The notes under the pieces: generated by a model
Database searches by the model: none
What the model was told of the DNA's origin: nothing
What the model saw: the letters and a program-made list of their open reading frames with translations, nothing else
Shown here: piece by piece, positions 1-4,700 of the stretch
Layout: each line of letters opens with the position of its first letter
Position numbering within the stretch: position 1 is the first letter of the stretch
Made by a program: the position numbers and the translations under genes
Origin: Magnetovibrio sp.
GTDB taxonomy: Bacteria; Pseudomonadota; Alphaproteobacteria; Rhodospirillales; Magnetovibrionaceae
DNA: 5,022 bases
Assembly: GCA_016763255.1 (NCBI GenBank)
Contig: JAESUA010000033.1
Coordinates: 1-5,022, forward strand
Reading direction: 5' to 3'

Positions 1-465
1 ATCGCCGATACGCCGCAAAAAATGCTCAAATTGGGCCTCGGCGGGCTTAAAGATCACATCAAAACAATCGGGCTTTATAACAACAAAGCCAAAAACGTTA
101 TCGCCATGAGCCAGATGCTGATCAACGATTTTGGTGGTGAGGTGCCACGTGACCGGGCCGATTTGGAAAAGCTCGCCGGGGTTGGCCGCAAGACCGCCAA
201 CGTAGTGTTGAATGTGTGTTGGCGTGAACCCACCATGGCCGTGGACACGCACATTTTTCGGGTTTCAAACCGCACCGGCTTGGCCCCTGGAAAAAATGTT
301 TTGGTGGTGGAACAAAAGCTCTTAAAGGCGGTGCCGAAAGAATTTATGGTCTACGCCCATCACTGGCTGATCCTGCATGGCCGTTACGTGTGCAAGGCGC
401 GCAAGCCCGACTGCGCGGTGTTCGAGGTCAACGACCTGTGTGCCTTTAAGGCCAAGACGCTTTGA
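1..465 (+). CDS. nth: Endonuclease III (3' part; 5' end outside window)
   Basis: DNA glycosylase/AP lyase of base-excision repair, which removes oxidised pyrimidines and nicks the abasic site. The frame is open from base 1 and 154 codons are visible. The protein aligns by eye with E. coli Nth from about residue 57, so roughly the first quarter lies to the left. The helix-hairpin-helix reads LAGVGRKTANVVLN, with the catalytic Lys in GRKTA (codon 190-192). The catalytic Asp is in VDTHIFRVSNR (codon 244-246). The C-terminal HHWLILHGRYVC leads into the [4Fe-4S] loop. The family pattern there is C-x6-C-x2-C-x5-C, but here the third Cys is Phe (TTC at 421-423), while Cys codons 391, 412 and 439 are kept. 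The internal ATG at 22 is not the true start because homology continues upstream. The assignment is certain; retention of the cluster is not. Confidence 0.96.
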   Translation: MADTPQKMLKLGLGGLKDHIKTIGLYNNKAKNVIAMSQMLINDFGGEVPRDRADLEKLAGVGRKTANVVLNVCWREPTMAVDTHIFRVSNRTGLAPGKNVLVVEQKLLKAVPKEFMVYAHHWLILHGRYVCKARKPDCAVFEVNDLCAFKAKTL

Positions 466-581
466 AATAGCATGACTGAACCAAGTGGTTCTTGGTGAAG
501 CAAGGCCAAATGGCCGCCGCGCACATGCGCGTTAGCCAAGGGCGGCGCAGCCAACCGCCCGGCGCTTGAGGGGCACATAAA
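466..581. other. Convergent intergenic region with hairpins
   Basis: This gap lies between the nth stop and the stop of the minus-strand lipoprotein gene, so both transcripts end here. Just after nth is an inverted repeat GAACCA-AG-TGGTTC (478-491), which can alternatively fold as CCAAG-TGGTT-CTTGG (481-495). It is followed by the dispersed structured element annotated separately. There is no run of T on either strand of the kind that defines a strong intrinsic terminator. A role in ending transcription or stabilising mRNA ends is inferred from position only. Confidence 0.5.
496..575 (+). repeat. Dispersed structured repeat element, copy 1
   Basis: The element begins with TGAAGCAAGGCCAA (496-509) and ends with GCGCTTGAGGGGCA (562-575). 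The first box is identical to 4647-4660 and the second matches 4682-4695 at 12 of 14 bases. Between the boxes is a palindromic core: CGCGC-ACAT-GCGCG (518-531), nested inside GCCGCC (513-518) and GGCGGC (541-546). Boundaries are set only by the two copies in this window. It resembles a small intergenic REP-like element. No coding potential is claimed. Confidence 0.55.
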
Positions 582-1034
582 CTACTCCTGCAACGCCGCC
601 AGGCAATGTTCGCGGTCGGTGTTGTAGCCGTAGGCATCGCGGGCGTCAAAATGCAGCACCCGGGGCTGGCTGGAAGCGCTGTTTTCATCTTCATACAAAA
701 AAACATTCAGCACGCAGTGGCCGTTTTTGTACCGCCAGATGTTGGCGGTGCGATCGGCGCGCCTAAATACCGGGGTGCCCAACTTGGCGACCACCCAGGC
801 CCCGCCCTGGCCGAGCAATTGCTGGCTGGTGATTTTGGGTTTGGCGATCACAACCGGCGTGGCGATCACAACCGGTGCCACCGGTGCGACCGGCGCGGCC
901 GGTGCCAGCGGCGCGGCGTCGACAGTATCGGGCGTCACCGCGGGGCCGCTTTTGGGCACGTCTGTCGGTGCACCGGCGCATGCGCTCAGCAGAAAAATTG
1001 TGGCTAGGGCGAAAAGCAGGCGAGATTTAAGCAT
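582..1034 (-). CDS. SmpA/BamE-like lipoprotein with Pro/Ala-rich linker
   Basis: A 150-residue predicted lipoprotein. A short basic N-terminus (MLKSR) and hydrophobic stretch end in the lipobox LSAC, so Cys19 should be lipidated after signal peptidase II cleavage. Residues 30-66 form a low-complexity Ala/Pro/Val linker with repeated APV and VVIA-P units. Residues 68-150 look globular: LLGQGGAWVVAKLGTPVFRR, then a WRYKNGHCVLNVFLYE strand pair. The order of helix, LG-x-P turn and W-Y strand resembles small SmpA/OmlA (BamE) lipoproteins of alphaproteobacteria. Cys107 and Cys144 could form a disulfide in the periplasm. It is the downstream gene of a pair: its ATG shares one base with the upstream stop (TGATG), suggesting translational coupling. 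Lipoprotein status is well supported; the BamE-like fold is an eye-level inference and the exact function is unknown. Confidence 0.8.
   Translation of the reverse strand: MLKSRLLFALATIFLLSACAGAPTDVPKSGPAVTPDTVDAAPLAPAAPVAPVAPVVIATPVVIAKPKITSQQLLGQGGAWVVAKLGTPVFRRADRTANIWRYKNGHCVLNVFLYEDENSASSQPRVLHFDARDAYGYNTDREHCLAALQE
843..910. repeat. Tandem coding repeat in lipoprotein linker
   Basis: GGCGATCACAACCGG occurs at 843-857 and again at 861-875, an 18-base period. It is followed by degenerate 9-base units of the type ACCGGTGCC up to about 910. On the minus strand these encode the VVIA-P and APV repeats of the lipoprotein linker. Both periods are multiples of three, so gain or loss of units would change linker length without breaking the frame. 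Confidence 0.75.
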
Positions 1035-1783
1035 CAGGTTTCCGTCGGTGTTGTCTTGTCAGAGGACACGATAACCGCTCCTGAGCTGCCACGGGCAGGT
1101 TTTTCTGAAACTTTATCTTTGGCCCGCCAGCTTTCAAACAAATGCACCGTCGCGGCGGTGGCGATCACCGGCGCGATCAGGTTCAAAAATGGCACCGTCA
1201 AGATGAAGGCAAAACCGACCCCGGCTAAAAACAACGGCGCGCGCCAGCGCAGCCGCATGGCCTGGGCATCGGGCGTGGTGAGGCGGCGCAACGCCACCAG
1301 CTCAAAATACTCGCGGCTTAACAAATATCCGTTGAGACCATAATAAACGAACGGGAACAAAGGCGGGATCAACAAAAACGGCAGGCACAAAAGGTTCAAG
1401 CCCACGGTGACGCCCAAAAACTTCAACGCCGGGCCGACGCCCTCGCTAAACGATAGGCCAGCGGCCATCGGGCGGTCGGGGTAATGGCGCTGTTCGACCG
1501 CATCAACCACCTTGTCGAGCATCAACGCGCCGATGGCGGTTACGACCGCCGGGAACAAGAAAAACGTCAGCACCGGCGCGCCCATGAAGGTAATGATGTC
1601 GAACAAAAATTCCAACGGCCCGATGGCGACAAAGGTGGTGATCTTCAAAACCATGATGATGGCCACGAACAAGCCGACAAATATCGCCACCGACCAACCG
1701 ATCGAAGCCCAAATGACTGAGCGGGTCTGGGGATCGGACAACTGCCCGAACGCCTTGTAATACGCTGAAAGAATACGACCCAT
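1034..1783 (-). CDS. EI24-domain (CysZ-like) inner-membrane protein
   Basis: A hydrophobic protein of about 249 residues starting MGRILSAYYKAF. Four long hydrophobic segments are visible at about residues 24-46, 62-86, 120-147 and 184-213. Between the third and fourth is YYGLNGYLLSREYFELVALR, and the fourth contains VPFLNLIAPVIATAATVHL. These blocks match the EI24 family (PF07264), which includes the CysZ sulfate transporter; transport of sulfate is not implied here. The tail after the last segment is polar and Ser/Thr/Lys-rich. The start at 1783 is preferred because a GGGGG stretch lies 9 bases upstream and homologues usually begin close to this point. Other in-frame starts are ATG at 1813 and TTG at 1828. 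Its TGA overlaps the ATG of the downstream lipoprotein by one base, so the two are probably co-translated. Confidence 0.85.
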   Translation of the reverse strand: MGRILSAYYKAFGQLSDPQTRSVIWASIGWSVAIFVGLFVAIIMVLKITTFVAIGPLEFLFDIITFMGAPVLTFFLFPAVVTAIGALMLDKVVDAVEQRHYPDRPMAAGLSFSEGVGPALKFLGVTVGLNLLCLPFLLIPPLFPFVYYGLNGYLLSREYFELVALRRLTTPDAQAMRLRWRAPLFLAGVGFAFILTVPFLNLIAPVIATAATVHLFESWRAKDKVSEKPARGSSGAVIVSSDKTTPTET

Positions 1784-1965
1784 GCCCAAAAACCCCCGGT
1801 CACCAATATGCATAAATGCGGTGCCCAAGAGATAGCCGCGAAAGCCGTGTTTCGCAAGCCTTGCTATTGTATAGAAATCCTGTGTGCTGATTGGTTGTCA
1901 TCGATTATGCAGACTTTACGGATGACACATAAAAGGATACAAAAAGAGAACATAAAGGGGAAGTT
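1784..1965. promoter_or_regulatory. Divergent intergenic region
   Basis: This region separates the minus-strand membrane-protein unit from the + strand restriction-modification unit. On the minus-strand side are the hairpin GCGAAA-6-TTTCGC (1838-1855) and the palindrome GCAAG-C-CTTGC (1854-1864). A minus-strand -10-like TATACAAT lies at 1873-1866, without a good -35 partner. On the + side there is a perfect dyad TGTCATC (1896-1902) / GATGACA (1921-1927). A weak promoter candidate is TTTACG (1915-1920), 17 bases, TACAAA (1938-1943). ACATAAAAGG (1927-1936) is echoed by ACATAAAGG (1950-1958). The region becomes A-rich toward the methylase start. Promoter calls are tentative. Confidence 0.4.
1955..1962 (+). 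promoter_or_regulatory. Ribosome binding site of the methyltransferase
   Basis: AAGGGGAA lies just before the ATG at 1966, with about 7 bases between AAGG and the start codon. It supports 1966 as the start, as does the position of motif I immediately after the N-terminus (MLKSLEICAGAGG). Confidence 0.7.
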
Positions 1966-2535
1966 ATGCTTAAATCATTAGAAATATGTGCTGGTGCAGG
2001 TGGTCAAGCTCTCGGTATCGAGAGAGCCGGCTTCGCTCATCAAGCATTGGTTGAAATCGATAAGCATTGCTGTCAGACGTTGCGAGATAATCGTCCTGAT
2101 TGGAATGTAATTGAAGGGGATTTATGTGATTTTTCAGCAAATGAATACCAAGATATTGATTTACTTGCTGGCGGAGTTCCGTGTCCTCCCTTTTCAAAAG
2201 CAGGAAAACAATTAGGTGCTGACGACGAAAGAAATCTGTTTCCCGAAGCCATCCGCCTTGTAAAAGAAGCTCGGCCCAAAGCAGTTATGTTGGAAAATGT
2301 CCGCGGAATTTTGGATTCTGTTTTTTCCGATTATCGCCAATTTATTGCAGCCCAGATTGGAAAATTAGGGTACGTAACAGATTGGAAGCTACTGAATGCT
2401 TCAGATTTTGGCGTTCCACAATTGCGACCACGTGTTGTGTTTGTAGCCATTCGAAAAGAATTTGCATCTGAAATATCGTGGCAACCCCCCAACAACAAAA
2501 GCCCCAAACAGTCGGTGAATCGCTTTTTGATTTGA
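1966..2535 (+). CDS. C5-cytosine DNA methyltransferase, N-terminal part (motifs I-VIII), frame broken
   Basis: First 189-residue frame of a Dcm-type C5-cytosine methylase, which transfers methyl from S-adenosylmethionine to cytosine in DNA. Motif I (SAM binding) is LEICAGAGGQALGIERAGF near residues 5-23. Motif IV is GGVPCPPFSKAGKQ, with catalytic Cys73. Motif VI is ENV at 110-112. Motif VIII is NASDFGVPQLRPRVVFVAIRK, with the Q-x-R-x-R signature at 152-156. The last family-like residues are about SWQPP (171-175). After that the frame gives an unrelated tail, and a TGA at 2533-2535 ends it. The expected continuation TVGESLFDLM is found in another frame, so this is half of a broken or split enzyme of about 317 residues. 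The family assignment is secure; whether it makes active enzyme depends on the break. AT-rich composition suggests transfer. Confidence 0.9.
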   Translation: MLKSLEICAGAGGQALGIERAGFAHQALVEIDKHCCQTLRDNRPDWNVIEGDLCDFSANEYQDIDLLAGGVPCPPFSKAGKQLGADDERNLFPEAIRLVKEARPKAVMLENVRGILDSVFSDYRQFIAAQIGKLGYVTDWKLLNASDFGVPQLRPRVVFVAIRKEFASEISWQPPNNKSPKQSVNRFLI

Positions 2536-2918
2536 TGGCGGAGAGCGGGTGGCGTCAGGCTTCTAAATGGATGGCACAAGCAAACAAAATTGCACCGACG
2601 CTTGTTGGTGGTTCAAAAAAACATGGTGGACCAGACCTTGGACCTACTCGGTTAAAGAAAGCATGGGAAGCTTTAGGTGTTGATGGCCGTGGTTTGGCAA
2701 ATGAACCACCAGAACGAGACTATGTTGGTATGCCGCGTTTAACGGTCAAGATGGCGGCGCGTATTCAGGGTTTCCCAGATGATTGGGCATTTTCAGGAAA
2801 AAAAACGCCTGCTTATCGTCAGGTGGGAAATGCATTTCCACCCCCGGTTGCCTGTGCGGTTGCGCAACAAATTGCATATTGCCTTAATGAAAAGTCCTCA
2901 TTGAAAGCGGCTTCATAA
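2478..2918 (+). CDS. C5-cytosine DNA methyltransferase, C-terminal part (target recognition, motifs IX-X)
   Basis: Second frame of the same methylase. The conserved block TVGESLFDLMAESGW begins at about codon 2508. It is followed by a short target-recognition region containing IAPTLVGGSKKHGGPDLGPTR (written here only as a landmark; roughly residues 38-58 counted from 2478). Motif IX is RLTVKMAARIQGFPDDW (87-103) and motif X is AYRQVGNAFPPPVA (112-125). These complete the set missing from the first frame. If made separately, it could start at GTG 2478 (no good Shine-Dalgarno) or at ATG 2535, which overlaps the TGA of the first frame as TGATG. Because conserved residues lie upstream of 2535, the parts most likely once formed a single chain. 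Its TAA overlaps the HNH gene start as TAATG. Confidence 0.88.
   Translation: MATPQQQKPQTVGESLFDLMAESGWRQASKWMAQANKIAPTLVGGSKKHGGPDLGPTRLKKAWEALGVDGRGLANEPPERDYVGMPRLTVKMAARIQGFPDDWAFSGKKTPAYRQVGNAFPPPVACAVAQQIAYCLNEKSSLKAAS
2481..2537 (+). other. Frameshift junction inside the methyltransferase
   Basis: The coding frame moves by -1, which would be restored by adding one base. The move falls between SWQPP in the first frame and TVGE in the second. Candidate places for a lost base are the C6 run at 2485-2490 and the CCCC at 2502-2505. One extra C in the first would read WQPPQQQKPQTVGE; in the second, NNKSPQTVGE. The segment ends with TGATG (2533-2537), where the first-frame stop overlaps the second-frame ATG. 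I see no canonical X-XXY-YYZ slippery heptamer in the correct phase. Confidence 0.8.
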
Positions 2919-3505
2919 TGGTCCGCACTAAGGGTGCACGTACAAAACTGAGAGAGTACTTTCTCAGAAATCTTAATCGTGTCATGGGTTCTGATGAGCT
3001 TAGAGAAGTTGCAGGTGGTACAAGTGAGTGGGCAAGACGTGTCCGTGAACTCCGCACCGAAGAGGGTTATCAAATTCTGACGCATAATGATCGATCAGAA
3101 ATGAAACCGGGTGAGTACCTTCTTATAGACCCAAAACCTGTTCCAGCATTCTCCAGGTCAATCTCTAAGGAGGTCCGCGCCTTTGTTTTGGACCGCAATG
3201 GATTTACATGCCAGCAATGTGGGGCAGTTGCCGGGGAACCGCATCCATATGATCCATCGCGTAAAGCGCGCCTTCATATTGGCCATATCGTAGATAAAAG
3301 TATGGGGGGTACGGATGATGCTGCAAATTTGCGTGCATTATGTTCAGTGTGCAATGAGGGGTCAAAAAACCTAACGCTGGATAGGCCCTCAGCTCAAAAA
3401 CTCCTTATTCAAGTTCGCCGTGCGACAGGTTCTGATCAACTAGAAGTGCTGAAATGGTTATTGCAAAAATTCCCTAACCAGGCCCAAAAAATGTTGTCAG
3501 AGTAG
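2918..3505 (+). CDS. HNH endonuclease, probable restriction enzyme partner
   Basis: A 195-residue nuclease that probably cuts DNA lacking the methylation made by the upstream enzyme. Residues 15-70 look like a small winged-helix DNA-binding domain (SDELREVAGGTSEWARRVRE, then YQILTHNDRSEMKPGEYLL). The HNH domain occupies about 83-155. Zinc-type cysteine pairs are CQQC (98-101) and CSVC (142-145). The catalytic beta-beta-alpha-metal core is LHIGHIVDKSMGGTDDAANL, with His120, His123 and Asn137. The C-terminal helix region 157-195 is polar. Its ATG shares one base with the methylase stop (TAATG), so expression is probably coupled to the methylase. The gene is intact, which is striking given the broken methylase frame. 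The HNH fold is clear; the role as restriction enzyme comes from context, and the recognition sequence cannot be read here. Confidence 0.88.
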   Translation: MVRTKGARTKLREYFLRNLNRVMGSDELREVAGGTSEWARRVRELRTEEGYQILTHNDRSEMKPGEYLLIDPKPVPAFSRSISKEVRAFVLDRNGFTCQQCGAVAGEPHPYDPSRKARLHIGHIVDKSMGGTDDAANLRALCSVCNEGSKNLTLDRPSAQKLLIQVRRATGSDQLEVLKWLLQKFPNQAQKMLSE

Positions 3506-3521
3506 CCTAAAATCTCTCCCC

Positions 3522-3549
3522 TTGCCGCGGCGCTTTTCGGCGCTATACT
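3522..3549 (+). promoter_or_regulatory. Candidate sigma-70-type promoter for the PfkB kinase gene
   Basis: TTGCCG (3522-3527) and TATACT (3544-3549) are separated by 16 bases, with 4/6 and 5/6 matches to the consensus. It lies just after the HNH stop, where a separate promoter for the downstream gene is expected. Transcription would begin near 3556. No experimental support. Confidence 0.5.
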
Positions 3550-3562
3550 GCGCGGAAATTCT

Positions 3563-3584
3563 AGGCTCCCGAGTGCGGGGGCTT
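3563..3584 (+). terminator. Hairpin with T-rich tail, terminator or leader attenuator
   Basis: AGGCTCCCG (3563-3571) can pair with CGGGGGCTT (3576-3584) as a 9-bp stem with two G-U pairs and the loop AGTG. It is followed by ATTTCTGTTTT. This is a plausible weak intrinsic terminator for the restriction-modification transcript. If the promoter at 3522-3549 is real, the hairpin lies within the kinase leader instead and could attenuate it. The tail is not a pure T run, so confidence is limited. Confidence 0.35.
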
Positions 3585-3595
3585 ATTTCTGTTTT

Positions 3596-3601
3596 GAGGA
3601 G
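3596..3601 (+). promoter_or_regulatory. Ribosome binding site of the PfkB kinase
   Basis: GAGGAG, 9 bases before the ATG at 3611, is a strong Shine-Dalgarno match and fixes that start. Confidence 0.75.
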
Positions 3602-3610
3602 AATTCTCGG

Positions 3611-4609
3611 ATGTCGGATGCACGATTTGACGTGGTTGGAATCGGCAATGCCATCGTCGATGTGTTGAGCCACGAAGACGATGCTTTTTTGACTCGCCAT
3701 GGCATGACCAAAGGCACCATGGCGTTGATCGATGCGGACGCCGCAGACAAGCTTTATGACGATATGGGCGCGGGCATTGAGTGTTCCGGCGGATCGGCCG
3801 CCAACACCATCGCGGGCTTAGCCTCATTGGGTGGTCGCGGGGCGTTCATCGGCAAGGTCAAAGACGACGGCCTGGGCAAGGTGTTCCACCATGACATCGA
3901 AGCTATCGGGGTGCATTTTCCAACCTCGGCCGCGACGGATGGATTGTCCACCGCGCGCTGCTTGATCCATGTCACGCCGGACGCCGAACGCACCATGAAT
4001 ACGTTCTTGGGTGCGTGCACCGATTTGGGCCCAGATGATGTCGACGAAGACGTGGTTCGCGCCTCAAGCGTGACTTATCTTGAAGGATATTTGTGGGACA
4101 AAGAAGACGCCAAAGCGGCGTTTGTCAAAGCCGCCGAGCTGGCCCACGATGCCGGTCGCGAAGTGTCTTTATCTTTGTCAGATCCGTTCTGCGTCGGTCG
4201 CCACCGCGAAAGTTTTTTGGATCTGGTGGAAAACCACGTCGATATCTTGTTCGCCAACGAAGACGAAATCAAAGCCCTTTATGAGGTCGAAGATTTTGAC
4301 GCCGCCCTGCAACAGGTGCGCGGTCATTGCAAAATCGCCGCACTGACCCGTGGGGCCAAGGGCTCAGTTGTGATCAACGGTGACGAAATTCACATCGTCG
4401 ATTGTGACCCGGTCGATCATGTGGCCGATACCACCGGCGCGGGCGATGCCTATGCCGCCGGGTTCTTGTTCGGTTACACCAACGGCCACGCCGATGATTT
4501 GGCCCATTGTGCCAAGATCGGTAACATCGCCGCGGCGGAAATCATTTCTCACTTTGGCGCGCGCCCCGAAACCCCGCTGAACGAAGTGGTCGCCGCCAAA
4601 CTCGGATAA
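3611..4609 (+). CDS. PfkB-family carbohydrate/nucleoside kinase (adenosine-kinase-like)
   Basis: A 332-residue soluble ribokinase-fold enzyme that transfers phosphate from ATP to a sugar or nucleoside. The N-terminal strand FDVVGIGNAIVDVL (6-19) carries the substrate-binding Asp. SGGSAANT (59-66) is the Gly-rich substrate-binding motif, equivalent to PfkB signature 1. FANEDEIKAL (214-223) gives the N-x-x-E element (Asn216, Glu219) used for Mg/phosphate. DTTGAGDAYAAGF (273-285) is PfkB signature 2, forming the anion hole, with the catalytic base Asp279. Length and motif spacing are complete. The opening and the ECSGGSAANT context resemble the alphaproteobacterial proteins annotated as adenosine kinase, which would place it in purine salvage. 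The substrate is inferred from family resemblance, and ribokinase or another sugar kinase is the alternative. It has its own likely promoter and a GC-rich codon use like nth and typA, unlike the preceding nuclease gene. Confidence 0.92.
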   Translation: MSDARFDVVGIGNAIVDVLSHEDDAFLTRHGMTKGTMALIDADAADKLYDDMGAGIECSGGSAANTIAGLASLGGRGAFIGKVKDDGLGKVFHHDIEAIGVHFPTSAATDGLSTARCLIHVTPDAERTMNTFLGACTDLGPDDVDEDVVRASSVTYLEGYLWDKEDAKAAFVKAAELAHDAGREVSLSLSDPFCVGRHRESFLDLVENHVDILFANEDEIKALYEVEDFDAALQQVRGHCKIAALTRGAKGSVVINGDEIHIVDCDPVDHVADTTGAGDAYAAGFLFGYTNGHADDLAHCAKIGNIAAAEIISHFGARPETPLNEVVAAKLG

Positions 4610-4700
4610 TTCTCGACATTTAACTCTGAAGCCCTCATGTGAGGGCTGAAGCAAGGCCAAGTGCGCTGGAGCGCATTCCTTGCGCTTGAAGGACAAAAAA
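4610..4700 (+). promoter_or_regulatory. Structured leader of typA
   Basis: Two hairpins occupy this gap. The first is AGCCCTCA-TG-TGAGGGCT (4630-4647), a perfect inverted repeat that would fold as 7 bp with an ATGT loop. It has no T tract, so it is not a standard terminator. The second is GCAAGG ... CCTTGC (4651-4683), enclosing TGCGCT-GG-AGCGCA (4662-4675). AAGGA (4689-4693) lies 7 bases before the typA ATG and is its ribosome binding site. No clear promoter hexamers are seen. Confidence 0.55.
4647..4695 (+). repeat. Dispersed structured repeat element, copy 2
   Basis: It begins with TGAAGCAAGGCCAA (4647-4660), identical to 496-509, and ends with GCGCTTGAAGGACA (4682-4695), 12/14 identical to 562-575. 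The core is shorter than in copy 1 and differs in sequence, but is again an inverted repeat. This preserved outer/variable inner pattern argues for a structured element rather than chance. Its 3' box contains the typA Shine-Dalgarno sequence. Confidence 0.55.

Noticed and set aside
606..1074. Long + strand open frames opposite the lipoprotein gene
   Set aside because: They are mirror images of the GC-rich repeat-bearing lipoprotein gene, have no family-like motifs, and the minus frame has a clear lipobox and start/stop coupling.
1784..1828. Longer N-terminus of the EI24 protein from TTG 1828 or ATG 1813
   Set aside because: The extra residues do not look like the family and neither start has a convincing ribosome binding site. 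1783 has a G-rich stretch at suitable distance.
1970..2197. Small minus-strand frame opposite the methylase start as a controller gene
   Set aside because: No helix-turn-helix pattern, and it overlaps motif I of the methylase on the other strand.
2481..2510. Programmed -1 ribosomal frameshift in the methylase
   Set aside because: No X-XXY-YYZ slippery heptamer is in the correct phase and I see no strong downstream stem. Shifting at CCC codons cannot be excluded but has no direct support.
4630..4647. Intrinsic terminator after the kinase gene
   Set aside because: The stem is perfect but is followed by GAAGCAAGG, with no T tract. It is kept only as part of the structured typA leader.
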